A stretch of DNA of 64,000 bases from Clostridia bacterium. GTDB taxonomy: Bacteria; Bacillota; Clostridia; Christensenellales; Aristaeellaceae. A program made the position numbers and the translations under genes. The stretch is taken from contig JAFTWV010000089.1 in assembly GCA_017465155.1 (NCBI GenBank), positions 1 to 64,000 on the forward strand, written 5' to 3'. Under the pieces are notes generated by a model. The model had not been told where the DNA came from. It searched no databases and saw only the letters and a program-made list of their open reading frames with translations. Below, one piece after another: positions 17,730 through 26,106 of the stretch (within the stretch, counting starts at the first letter, position 1; the number at the start of each line of letters is the position of its first letter).

Positions 17730-18388
17730 AGCGGCTGATTGCAATCATGCTTGCGCTGTTGCTGTTTCTGGGAGCAGTGCCTGCCGCTGCAGATGGCGCT
17801 GACCTGTCCTATGCGCAGATCATCCGGATGACGCAGCATATGTGCGAGATGGCAACCGGTGATTACCTTGATATCCAGGGCGTTCCCGAGGAACTTCAGC
17901 AGACGGCCCGCGAATGGGCGGAGGGGATCGGCGGAACGCCGCGCATGGTGATCAGGGCGGATGTAATGAACGCTGCCTACATGGTGAATACGCGCGCCAG
18001 CTTTTTCGTTGATCCCGATGTGATCCGGATGGAAGCCGAGAGCCACGCTCTGCATACCATCGTCAGTTGGCTTACGGCATACGCAGCTATGGAGGCGGCG
18101 GTAACGGAATCAACCTATGAGACGATCAGCGAGATTAACAGCTTGATCAATGCACAGATGATCTACGCCGAGGAGGGTGCGGCGTACGCCTACGGGCTGT
18201 ACATCGTCCTGTATGACGGTGCTGCGCCGATTGTGATTGTTTCCTTTTCCGAGAACGGCGCAGTACAGCTGTCTGGTAAATTCCTGCCCAGTGAACGGCT
18301 GGCGAAATGTGCCAATAGCGGACAGGTTTCCATGTGGCTGCTGCTCAACGGTTTTCCGATGACCTGCACGGAGGTAGCAGCGGAGTGA
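17726..18388 (+). CDS. Secreted protein of unknown family, paralog B
   Basis: This 220-residue protein starts at GTG 17726, overlapping the stop of paralog A, with GGAGG just upstream (17709-17713). Signal peptide at about 1-22 (KRLIAIMLALLLFLGAVPAAA). It lacks the Pro/Thr linker of paralog A. The C-terminal 60 residues share the pattern LYDGAAPIV...FLPSERL...GQVSMWLL with its neighbour. No catalytic motif or lipobox is visible. The arrangement suggests duplication, translational coupling and possibly a two-subunit extracellular product. The following 197 bases to the PBP gene hold no gene I can support. Confidence 0.78.
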   Translation: MKRLIAIMLALLLFLGAVPAAADGADLSYAQIIRMTQHMCEMATGDYLDIQGVPEELQQTAREWAEGIGGTPRMVIRADVMNAAYMVNTRASFFVDPDVIRMEAESHALHTIVSWLTAYAAMEAAVTESTYETISEINSLINAQMIYAEEGAAYAYGLYIVLYDGAAPIVIVSFSENGAVQLSGKFLPSERLAKCANSGQVSMWLLLNGFPMTCTEVAAE

Positions 18389-18585
18389 GAAGATCTTTAT
18401 GCAGCGCAGGAATGCTGGTGTTGTGATCGTTCGCTGCATTCAGCTGCTGATGACTGGCACGCAGAAAACAGCGCGATCCGGCTGGAGGGCTGGTTTGCGG
18501 ACATGGCCCTTGACAGCTGACGGAGCGCGCCGGAGGTAATGCTGCATTGCCTGAAGGCTTTGCGGGGGGATTGTATTCATCCTGT

Positions 18586-21000
18586 TCAGGGCATGGACGG
18601 AATGACGGAAGGCTCTGAAAAGATCGATACCGGCCGGTCGTCTTTGTCATCCCGGTCACGGTCAAAGAGGCTGCTGAACCAGTTGCTGAAGCTGCCGGGA
18701 CGCTCCACACGGGCAACCTGAACGCTCTGCATGCCTTCCAGAAGGACGCCGTTATCCAGCAGCTCCGCATGGACGGGGATGACGCGGTAGGTGTAGGTGA
18801 CGCCGGGTTGTGCCCTGCTATCGGTAAAATAGAGCGTTTCGCCGGCTTCTGCTCGCATCTCAGTAAGGATGAAGCTCTCGCCGGCTGCATCGCGCTGAAT
18901 ACGGTATACCGCTGCTTCGCTGGCTTGAATGACCAGCTGTGGCTGACCATTTTCATCATGAGTGACGTGGAAGGACCTTGCGGATGCAGGAGCGGTCCAC
19001 ACGTCGCTCTTTTTGGTTGGCTGCGTACCGTCGATGAATACCTCTTTGATCTTGTAGGCGTCGGGCGTCAGGGCGGTAGCCAGCATGGGTTCACCCCGCT
19101 GCTGGATGGCCTTCTTGTCCAGCGTGACGCTGACGATACCGCCGGGTTTCTTGAAGGTCGGCTTGCTGCGCCCGGTGTAATATGCCTTGAGGAAGTTTCG
19201 GGCCAAAGAAGCTGGATTTGTTCCGCCGGAAACGCTGTTGGGCAGACGATGCGTGCTGTCAGGTTCATCATAGCCCATCCATACCGCTGTGGACAGCTCG
19301 GCGGTATAAGCAGACATCCACACATCGCGGTTTCCGCCGCCTGTCATGTTGACGGTACCGGTCTTGCCGGCGACAGAGACGCCTGCGCTGTTCAGCCGGG
19401 TGCCTGTACCGGAGGTGATGACCGTTTGCATCAGATTGGTCAGCAGATAAGCGGACTGGGACGACAGCACACGGGTGCCGCTGTCCTGATGCTGGTAGAC
19501 TACCACGCCGTTCTGATCGGTAATACGCTCGATGAAATAGGGCGCGTAGTACATACCGCCATTGGCGAAAGGCGCGTAGGCTGCGGCCATCTGTACAGGG
19601 GATGCACCGTAGGTCATACTGCCCAGTGCGAGGGATAGATTCCAGTCGCGGTCATCCAGCTCTATGCCGACGGCAGCGAGATACTTGCGTGCATTGGCGA
19701 CGCCGATTTGCTCCATGAGCTTGACGGCCGGGATGTTCAGACTGTTCTTGAGCGCTGCACGGACGGTCACGTTGCCGTAGTAGGCATTGCCGGCGTTGCG
19801 GGGCGTATAGGTGCCAAAGCTCGTTGGCTCATCCAGGATGACGTCTGCGCAGGTCCATCCGGCGTATTCGATGGCGGGGGCATATACCGCAAGGGGTTTG
19901 AGGGCACTGCCGGGCTGGCGGCGCAGGTGGGTTGCACGGTTGAGGCCGCGCCGCGTCTGATACTCTCTGCCGCCGACGATGGCCCGTACTGCGCCGGTTG
20001 CAGTATCCACAGCAGCGCAGGCGGCCTGCACGGGTGTTCCGTCCTTGGCGTTTGTGGGAAAGACCGAGCTGTTGGTGAACTGTTCGTCCATGATGGTCTG
20101 CATGGACGGATCAAGGGTCGTGTCGATCCGGTATCCGCCTGCAAGCAGCACCTCGGCGGACACATCCAGCTGTAGCTCAGCTTCGTCCAGCACCGCGTCC
20201 ACAAACCAGCCGTATTCCGTCTGTACCGCCTTGGATACGATGGCTTCAACCGCCTCCTGCATGGCGGCGTCGTATTGCTCTTGTGTGAGCATATCCTCAT
20301 CCAGCATCACGGAGAGAATGTACTCACGTCGTTCGCGATTGGCCTGAGGCGCGGACTGCAGGCTGTAAGCGGATGGAGCCTTGATGGCGGCAGCCAGCGC
20401 AGCGGCCTGAGCAGGGGAGAGCGCATCAGCATCCACGCCGAAGGTAACCTCAGCAGCGGCCTGAATGCCATAGGCGCCCTGCCCGAAGTAGATGAAGTTC
20501 AGGTACATGTCAAGAATCTGATCCTTGGTGTACATCTGTTCCATCTGCAGTGCGAGCCAGATTTCCTCCAGCTTGCGGGCGATGGTTTTCTGGCTGGAGA
20601 GATGCGAAAGCTTTACCAGCTGCTGCGTGATGGTAGAGGCGCCCTGGCTGAAGCCGCCGGATCGTACGTTTGAGACCAGCGCGCCCAGAATACGCGTCAC
20701 GTCGAAGCCGGGATGCTTGTAAAACCGAAGATCCTCTGCGGCAAGGAAGGCGTCAATCACATGCTGCGGAAGCTGGGAAACGTCGATAACGGTCCGGTTT
20801 TCACGGCCTACAAGGGTGGTGACATAGCTGCCGTCCTTGTCATAGATTGCGCCGGTTTGCGCAACGCCGGTGAGCTTTGCAGGATCAAGGCTCTGCCATG
20901 TGGCTACTGCGAAATAGTCATATCCCCAAAGGGCGGCGCCTGCCAGCACAGCCAGTACCAGCAGCCACAACACCGGCTGAATAAAGCGCCTGAATTTCAC
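18586..21000 (-). CDS. Class A penicillin-binding protein (bifunctional PBP1A-like)
   Basis: Membrane-anchored peptidoglycan polymerase and transpeptidase. GTG 21000 is chosen because AGGAGG lies seven bases upstream; ATG 21006 abuts that site. The 804 residues comprise a membrane span (about 6-27), a GT51 glycosyltransferase domain with catalytic Glu at 89 (AAEDLRFYKHPGFD) and GASTITQQLVK, and a transpeptidase domain with S365-ALK368, S420-LN422 and K546-TG. The C terminus (about 680-770) resembles a fibronectin type III fold (YTYRVIPV) and ends in a charged, Asp-rich tail. It lies alone on the minus strand between plus-strand genes. Confidence 0.93.
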   Translation of the reverse strand: MKFRRFIQPVLWLLVLAVLAGAALWGYDYFAVATWQSLDPAKLTGVAQTGAIYDKDGSYVTTLVGRENRTVIDVSQLPQHVIDAFLAAEDLRFYKHPGFDVTRILGALVSNVRSGGFSQGASTITQQLVKLSHLSSQKTIARKLEEIWLALQMEQMYTKDQILDMYLNFIYFGQGAYGIQAAAEVTFGVDADALSPAQAAALAAAIKAPSAYSLQSAPQANRERREYILSVMLDEDMLTQEQYDAAMQEAVEAIVSKAVQTEYGWFVDAVLDEAELQLDVSAEVLLAGGYRIDTTLDPSMQTIMDEQFTNSSVFPTNAKDGTPVQAACAAVDTATGAVRAIVGGREYQTRRGLNRATHLRRQPGSALKPLAVYAPAIEYAGWTCADVILDEPTSFGTYTPRNAGNAYYGNVTVRAALKNSLNIPAVKLMEQIGVANARKYLAAVGIELDDRDWNLSLALGSMTYGASPVQMAAAYAPFANGGMYYAPYFIERITDQNGVVVYQHQDSGTRVLSSQSAYLLTNLMQTVITSGTGTRLNSAGVSVAGKTGTVNMTGGGNRDVWMSAYTAELSTAVWMGYDEPDSTHRLPNSVSGGTNPASLARNFLKAYYTGRSKPTFKKPGGIVSVTLDKKAIQQRGEPMLATALTPDAYKIKEVFIDGTQPTKKSDVWTAPASARSFHVTHDENGQPQLVIQASEAAVYRIQRDAAGESFILTEMRAEAGETLYFTDSRAQPGVTYTYRVIPVHAELLDNGVLLEGMQSVQVARVERPGSFSNWFSSLFDRDRDDKDDRPVSIFSEPSVIPSMP

Positions 21001-21123
21001 ATGCATCCCTCCTGATGCTCCCATTCTTGCCCGAAATGCCGGAAAAACTGCATCCATTCCCACGGAAAGTCCTGACAGAGGCAGAAAATTTTCGGAAATT
21101 GCCACTTTCCACGAAAATGGGGC

Positions 21124-21152
21124 TGGTCAAAAGGCTGAAGTTGGTCTATAAT
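21124..21152 (+). promoter_or_regulatory. Probable promoter of the solute-binding protein gene
   Basis: TGGTCA (21124-21129), a 17-base spacer and a perfect TATAAT (21147-21152) lie upstream of the ATG at 21186. It sits in the 185-base gap shared with the divergent PBP gene. Confidence 0.6.
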
Positions 21153-21185
21153 AGATGAAACGGTATCATGATCGGAGGAAACATC

Positions 21186-22697
21186 ATGCGTAAAATAATC
21201 GTATGGCCCATGATGCTCGTCCTGATACTGCTGATGATGGCTCCCGGTGCTTATGCTGAGGGGCCGTTCCGTGTCGCTGGTTATGATCATGAAGACACGC
21301 AGCATGTGTGGACGGACAACCTGTTTTTCGTGCGTATGCAGGAAAAGACCGGCGTTGAAATGACGCTTGAGCAGTATACCACTGCTGAGAGCTGGGCAAA
21401 GGCGAAGGCTGCCATGTTTGCAGATGGAGGGGAGCTTCCGGACGCGATTTTCAAGGCCGCCCTGACCCCGCAGGAAACCCTGCAGTGGTACGCTGAGGGA
21501 AAGCTGATTGACCTTAAGCCCTATCTGGAGGAATCCTGTCCGAACCTCTGGGCGCTGCTCAAGACCCATCCCGAATGGGAACAGGCCATCACGCTGCCGG
21601 ACGGAGCCATCGTTGCCCTGCCTGCGCTGGATGAGCTGCAGTTCAACAATGCCATGTGGATCAACAAGTCCTGGCTGGACAGTATCGGCATGGCAGTCCC
21701 AACCACCGCAGAGGAGCTGACGGCCGTTCTGCGAGCGTTCCGGGATTATGACATGAATACAAACGGCAACAGCAAGGATGAGATCCCCCTGACCTTCTCC
21801 AGCCTGTGGGATCTGCGCTTCCTTGCGCATGCCTTTGGTATCAATGCCAATGATTACTACATGACCATGTCTGAAGACGGCACGGTCAGCGAGATCCTGA
21901 CCAGCGACGCCAACCGGGCGTTCCTGACCTGGCTGAACCTCCTGTGGACCGAAGGCCTGCTGGATGAGAGCGGCTTCACCGGTCTGCGCAGCCTGAGCAG
22001 CAGCACGGAAGAGGATGCGGCCATCGTCTACGGCATGATGATGGCGTCTTCGCCCATTGAGCTGGTCAACAGCAGCGCGCTGGATCAGTATGTGCTGCTG
22101 GAGCCCTTCGTATACGAGGGCAAGCAGGTGTATCGCGACCTGACCGGCGATGTGGTGCGCGGCACCTTCGCCATTACCTCTGCCTGTGCTGATCCCGCGG
22201 CACTGCTTAAATGGGTGGATTACCTCTACACGGAGGAAGGCTTCATTCTTGCAGAAGCAGGCGTTGAAGGCGAGGAATTTGCCTGGAATGACGATGGAAC
22301 CTGGCTGTGGGAGCATTCGGCGGATATGCTGATGTCCAGCGTGCTGCCGGAGGCGACCATCCGCTCCGGTACCAGCATGCCCGGCTGGGCGTCGGTCAGC
22401 TTCCAGCAGAAAATTGACGAGGCAGCCACCGTGCGGCTCATCAATGCTATTTCCCGTCTGCATGAGCTGGACAGCGAGCCCTATCCGCTGGTGTGGCTGA
22501 CTGCTGAGCAACAATCCCGTGTCGATGCGCTGCAGTACGCCATCGGCAGCTACGCAGAGCGTCAGATGACCTGGTTTGTTGCCGGAGATGTGGCACTGAC
22601 GGATGAAACATGGAATGAATTCTGCAATACTGTGAAGGAGCTGGGCGTGGACGAGATGGTCGGCATCTGGCAGTCCGCCGCAGACAGCCGCTATTGA
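21186..22697 (+). CDS. Extracellular solute-binding protein (family 1-like), orphan
   Basis: This 503-residue protein resembles sugar-type ABC transporter solute-binding proteins: a signal peptide (about 1-24, ending GAYA), then FADGGELPDAIF, LIDLKPYLEE, ALPALDELQFNNAMWINKSW and PTTAEELTAVLRAF, which match the hinge and ligand-lobe segments of this family. The start is ATG 21186 behind CGGAGGA. There is no cysteine at the signal cleavage region, so it is not an obvious lipoprotein, and no permease or ATPase gene is nearby. It may serve a transporter encoded elsewhere or act as a secreted binding or sensing protein. The ligand is unknown; the neighbouring galactokinase hints at a sugar. Confidence 0.85.
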   Translation: MRKIIVWPMMLVLILLMMAPGAYAEGPFRVAGYDHEDTQHVWTDNLFFVRMQEKTGVEMTLEQYTTAESWAKAKAAMFADGGELPDAIFKAALTPQETLQWYAEGKLIDLKPYLEESCPNLWALLKTHPEWEQAITLPDGAIVALPALDELQFNNAMWINKSWLDSIGMAVPTTAEELTAVLRAFRDYDMNTNGNSKDEIPLTFSSLWDLRFLAHAFGINANDYYMTMSEDGTVSEILTSDANRAFLTWLNLLWTEGLLDESGFTGLRSLSSSTEEDAAIVYGMMMASSPIELVNSSALDQYVLLEPFVYEGKQVYRDLTGDVVRGTFAITSACADPAALLKWVDYLYTEEGFILAEAGVEGEEFAWNDDGTWLWEHSADMLMSSVLPEATIRSGTSMPGWASVSFQQKIDEAATVRLINAISRLHELDSEPYPLVWLTAEQQSRVDALQYAIGSYAERQMTWFVAGDVALTDETWNEFCNTVKELGVDEMVGIWQSAADSRY

Positions 22698-22763
22698 GCA
22701 GCACCTGAACCTGAACCCTAAAAAACTGTACACAGCAAATGAACTGGAAGGACGGTAAGGACT

Positions 22764-24050
22764 ATGAACCAGTACGCGAACATGATCCGCAGCCTCAAGT
22801 CTCCTGAGGTCATCGAACGTCTGATGTATCTGTATGGCAACAGAGACGGCATGCTTGTTGAGCAGACGGCCCGCTATACGGGGATCCTCAAGCGCCATGA
22901 GGAGCTGTTCCACGAGACGGAGCGGGAGGTGCTGATGGTCAGCGCACCCGGTCGCACGGAGATCGGCGGCAACCATACGGATCACAACCGAGGCCGCGTA
23001 CTGGCAGCAGCGGTGAATCTGGACACGCTTTCCGCTGTTTCCGCCCGTGATGACATGGAAGTGCACATTTATTCTGATGGCTATGCGCCGCTGAAGATGG
23101 ATCTGTCTGATTTGACGGTGGTGGAGGCGGAAAAGGGCACGACAGCGTCGCTGGTGCGCGGCGTGGCAGCGCGGATGAAGGAGCTGGGCTACCAGATCGG
23201 CGGCTTCAATGCGGCGGTTACGTCCTCTGTGGCTTCCGGCAGCGGCCTGTCCAGCAGCGCAGCCTTCGAGGTTATGACCTGTGCCATTCTGGATGCGTTG
23301 TATAACGGGTTCAAGATCGATTTCATCCAGCGTGCGAAGATTAGCCAGTATGCGGAGAATGTCTATTTCGGTAAGCCCAGCGGCCTGCTGGATCAGATGG
23401 CTTCCTCGGCCGGCGGTCTGGTGACGGTTGACTTCCGCAATGACGACCCTGACGTCCGTGCGATGAGCTTTGACTTTGCGAAGTACGGCTACGCGCTGGT
23501 TGTTGTGGCCACGGGCGGCTCCCATGCCGACCTGACGGACGACTATGCCGCTATTCCTGCAGAAATGAAGCAGGTGGCAGCGCAGCTGGGCGAGCCCTAT
23601 CTGCGCCGCGTACGTCCCGAGGAGTTCTATCAGGCGCTGCCTTCCCTGCGCGGCAAGGTTTCCGACCGTGCCATCATGCGTGCGATGCACTTCTTTGAGG
23701 AAGACGAGCGCGTTGTGCGTCAGGTGGCGGCGCTGGATCGCAACGATCTGTTTGCCTTCATGTGGGAGATCATTTGCTCCGGCCGTTCCTCCTACATGTA
23801 TCTGCAGAATGTCTATGCCCGCACGGATGACCAGAGCCTGTCGCTGGCGCTGGCCATGGCCGAGCATATGCTGATGGACAAGGACGGCGCCTGGCGCATT
23901 CATGGCGGCGGCTTTGCAGGCACGACGCTGAACTTTGTGCCTCAGGCGCAGCTCGGTGCGTTCATTGAAACGATGGAAGCGGCCTTTGGTGAAAAGTGCT
24001 GCCATGTGCTGGACATCCGTCCGGAAGGACCGGCGGTGCTGAAGCTGTAA
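22764..24050 (+). CDS. galK: Galactokinase-like GHMP kinase
   Basis: A 428-residue protein with the three GHMP motifs of galactokinases: the sugar-binding signature region GRTEIGGNHTDHNRG (63-77), the ATP loop GSGLSSSAAFE (159-169) and HGGGFAGT (about 377-384); the Asp of GLLDQMASS (210) fits the catalytic base. Galactokinases phosphorylate galactose at C1. Here the usual GEHTDY reads GNHTDH, so the sugar-contact residues differ from textbook GalK. An N-terminal addition of about 55 residues precedes the signature. Substrate may be galactose or a derivative. No galT, galE or sugar operon is adjacent. Confidence 0.85.
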   Translation: MNQYANMIRSLKSPEVIERLMYLYGNRDGMLVEQTARYTGILKRHEELFHETEREVLMVSAPGRTEIGGNHTDHNRGRVLAAAVNLDTLSAVSARDDMEVHIYSDGYAPLKMDLSDLTVVEAEKGTTASLVRGVAARMKELGYQIGGFNAAVTSSVASGSGLSSSAAFEVMTCAILDALYNGFKIDFIQRAKISQYAENVYFGKPSGLLDQMASSAGGLVTVDFRNDDPDVRAMSFDFAKYGYALVVVATGGSHADLTDDYAAIPAEMKQVAAQLGEPYLRRVRPEEFYQALPSLRGKVSDRAIMRAMHFFEEDERVVRQVAALDRNDLFAFMWEIICSGRSSYMYLQNVYARTDDQSLSLALAMAEHMLMDKDGAWRIHGGGFAGTTLNFVPQAQLGAFIETMEAAFGEKCCHVLDIRPEGPAVLKL

Positions 24051-24057
24051 GTTCATA

Positions 24058-24086
24058 TTGACACAATCTGCCGCCTGTGCTATGAT
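24058..24086 (+). promoter_or_regulatory. SigA promoter of the FMN riboswitch-ribU unit
   Basis: A perfect TTGACA (24058-24063), a 17-base spacer and TATGAT (24081-24086). Transcription would begin near 24093 and read through the riboswitch. Confidence 0.8.
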
Positions 24087-24102
24087 AAATGCGCAGGCGG
24101 CA
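24069..24102. repeat. 12-bp inverted repeat straddling the ribU -10 box
   Basis: TGCCGCCTGTGC (24069-24080) and GCGCAGGCGGCA (24091-24102) form an inverted repeat with one mismatch. The -10 element sits in its centre. It may be the galK transcription terminator (there is no T run), or an operator that controls this promoter. Confidence 0.65.
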
Positions 24103-24136
24103 TTCGTCTGCATAACATCAGCATAAGCCACTTGAA

Positions 24137-24282
24137 GCTTCTTCGGGGCAGGGTGAAAATCCCTACCGGCGGTATAGCCCGCGAACAGACTTTGCTTGAA
24201 TTCTTGAAAAGAAATCGGGTGAAGGCTGCCGAATCGGTGAGATTCCGATGCCGACAGTATAGTCTGGATGAGAGAAGGAAGC
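24137..24282 (+). promoter_or_regulatory. FMN riboswitch (RFN element)
   Basis: The conserved RFN core is recognisable: TTCGGGGCAGGGTGAAAAT followed by CCCTACCGGCGGT, AGCCCGCGA, then GGTGAGATTCCGATGCCGAC, AGTATAGTCTGGATG and AGAGAAGG. The outer P1 stem is GCTTCTTC (24137-24144) with GAAGGAAGC (24274-24282). FMN binding normally shuts off downstream riboflavin genes. It stands directly upstream of ribU, the riboflavin transporter. Confidence 0.96.
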
Positions 24283-24331
24283 GGCGCGATGTGCAGCGGA
24301 GCGTTCTTTTTGTTCCGTCTGCATGATAGCT

Positions 24332-24362
24332 GCCCCCTTGGAGCGAATTTGCTTCAGGGGGC
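24332..24362 (+). other. Hairpin in the riboswitch expression platform
   Basis: GCCCCCTTGGAGC pairs with GCTTCAGGGGGC around a six-base loop, ending 12 bases before the AGGAGG of ribU. No T run follows, so control may act on translation or by an alternative fold; the switching strand was not identified. Confidence 0.6.
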
Positions 24363-24388
24363 TGTGCGCATTTAAGGAGGCTTCCCAG

Positions 24389-24928
24389 ATGAAACGAAAC
24401 AAAATGCTGTCCACTGCCAACATGACGAGGATTGCGGTTCTCGGCGCGATCTCTGCGGTACTCTTTGCATGGCCGGAGATCACGGTCATTCCGCCTTTCT
24501 ATAAGCTGGACTTCAGCACTCTGCCGGTGCTGCTGGGCGGATTTGCAATGGGCGTAGGACCGGGCGTATTGATCGTGCTGCTCAAGGATCTCATTGGACT
24601 GACGCACAGCGGAACCGCCGGTGTAGGCGAGCTGGCTGATTTCATCATGACCTGTGCGATGCTGATCCCGGCAGTGCTGGTCTATCAGCGCAAGAAGACC
24701 CTTGTGGGCGCGCTGATCAGCCTTGCTGTCGGCTCTGCGGCGATGATCGTCGTGTCTGCGCTGGTGAATGCGTTCCTGCTGTTCCCGCTGCTGACCAAGT
24801 CCATGCCCTCGATGGAGTTCATCCTGACGTCAACGATCCCCTTCAACCTGCTCAAGGCGGTTGTCATCAGCATCATTACCTACCTCGTGTATAAGCCGCT
24901 GTCCCCGGTGCTGCATGTACGTCGGTAA
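24389..24928 (+). CDS. ribU: Riboflavin ECF transporter substrate-binding subunit RibU
   Basis: Polytopic S component (179 residues, about six hydrophobic segments) of an energy-coupling factor transporter that captures riboflavin. Family signs are the early TRIAVLGAISAVLFA helix, PPFYKLDFSTLPVLLGGFAMG and GVLIVLLKDLIGL, and the placement behind an FMN riboswitch makes the substrate assignment strong. The ATG at 24389 follows AGGAGG (24375-24380). The shared EcfA/EcfT module is not encoded here. It is followed 15 bases later by tsaE. Confidence 0.95.
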   Translation: MKRNKMLSTANMTRIAVLGAISAVLFAWPEITVIPPFYKLDFSTLPVLLGGFAMGVGPGVLIVLLKDLIGLTHSGTAGVGELADFIMTCAMLIPAVLVYQRKKTLVGALISLAVGSAAMIVVSALVNAFLLFPLLTKSMPSMEFILTSTIPFNLLKAVVISIITYLVYKPLSPVLHVRR

Positions 24929-24943
24929 AGAAAGGAAACAGGC

Positions 24944-25381
24944 ATGAGAACGGCATCCCCGAATGAGACCCGCGCCCTTGGCAAGCGGCTGGCAAGTCTG
25001 CTGCGTGAAGGCGATGTGCTCCTGCTCTTTGGCGATCTTGGCGCAGGCAAGAGTGAAATGACCCGCGGGATCGCCGAAGGGCTGGGGGTTCGGTCGACTG
25101 TCACCAGCCCGTCGTTCACCATCCTGAATGTCTATGACGAAGGCTGTGTTCCGCTGTACCATTTCGACTGGTATCGGCTGGAAAGTGCGGAAGAGCTGTA
25201 CGAGATGGGCATGGATGAATATCTCGGCGGAGACGGCATTGCGGTGGTTGAATGGCCTAGCCAGTGTCCCGAGGCGATCCCGGAAGCATACCTCGCCGTG
25301 AAGCTGGAGCCCGTTGGCGAGAATGAACGGGAGATCACCTTGACTCCGATGGGCGGCTTCCGTGAGCTGCATATGGAATGA
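24944..25381 (+). CDS. tsaE: tRNA t6A-synthesis ATPase TsaE
   Basis: Small P-loop ATPase (145 residues) that supports the TsaB-TsaD complex in making threonylcarbamoyladenosine at position 37 of ANN-decoding tRNAs. The Walker A motif is GDLGAGKS (30-37), and the family segments TSPSFTILNVY, HFDWYRLE and VVEWP are all present. Its stop overlaps the start of tsaB by four bases (ATGA), so the two are translationally coupled. tsaD and tsaC are not in this window. Confidence 0.95.
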   Translation: MRTASPNETRALGKRLASLLREGDVLLLFGDLGAGKSEMTRGIAEGLGVRSTVTSPSFTILNVYDEGCVPLYHFDWYRLESAEELYEMGMDEYLGGDGIAVVEWPSQCPEAIPEAYLAVKLEPVGENEREITLTPMGGFRELHME

Positions 25382-26106
25382 GAAAGGGGAGAAATGCCCT
25401 GAAGCTGCTTGCAATTGACACATCCGGCCCCGTTTGTGGCGTGGCCATCCTGACGGAGGGCGCAATTGTTTATGAGTGTGCCGTGACGAACCGTATGACT
25501 CACTCGGTCAACCTGCTGCCCATGATTGATATGGCCTTTCAATCCACAGGGCTGACGATTCAGGATATGGATCGCCTTGCCTGTGTGACGGGGCCCGGCT
25601 CTTTTACCGGCGTGCGGATTGGCGTGAGTACCCTCAAGGGACTTGCGCACGGCGCTGGTAAGCCCTGCGTGGCAGTGGATGCGCTGGAGGCCATGGCAGC
25701 CGGCGCAGGGGCGTTTGATGGGATTATCTGTCCCATTCAGGATGCGCGGGCCGGTCAGGTATACGGCGCGGCGTTTTCCCATGGCGATGCGCGTCCTGAA
25801 AGGCTGATGCCTGATACCCCCATGAAGCTGCAGGAGTATGTCGATCTGATTCAGAGCTTTGGCGATCGCTTCCTGTTTGTTGGTGACGGTATGCCTGTTC
25901 ACCGCAGGAAGCTGATGGAGCTGCTGGGAGAAGCGGCTGTGTTTGCGCAGCCTCAGCAGGCATATCTGCGCCCTGCATCTGCGGCTTATCTTGCGTCACT
26001 TGCGGAGGAGGAACTCGATTACCGCGCGCTTGCGCCCATGTATCTGCGTGCACCCAATGCCGCGATGAACAAGAAGCTGACGGAGGCTGCAAGGAATGAA
26101 CAGTAA
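25378..26106 (+). CDS. tsaB: tRNA t6A-synthesis protein TsaB
   Basis: ASKHA-fold partner of TsaD (242 residues) needed for t6A formation. The start KLLAIDTSGPVCGVAIL and the segments MTHSVNLLPMI and TGPGSFTGVRIGVSTLKGL are diagnostic. ATG 25378 overlaps tsaE; the conserved protein begins about eight residues later, and a non-standard CTG at 25399 stands seven bases after AGGGGAG, so the true start may be there. It overlaps rimI by 11 bases. Confidence 0.93.
   Translation: MRKGRNALKLLAIDTSGPVCGVAILTEGAIVYECAVTNRMTHSVNLLPMIDMAFQSTGLTIQDMDRLACVTGPGSFTGVRIGVSTLKGLAHGAGKPCVAVDALEAMAAGAGAFDGIICPIQDARAGQVYGAAFSHGDARPERLMPDTPMKLQEYVDLIQSFGDRFLFVGDGMPVHRRKLMELLGEAAVFAQPQQAYLRPASAAYLASLAEEELDYRALAPMYLRAPNAAMNKKLTEAARNEQ

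Noticed and set aside
20997..24131. 1044-codon minus-strand open frame opposite the binding-protein and galK genes
   Set aside because: No ribosome site or domain; the plus-strand genes have signal peptide and GHMP motifs.
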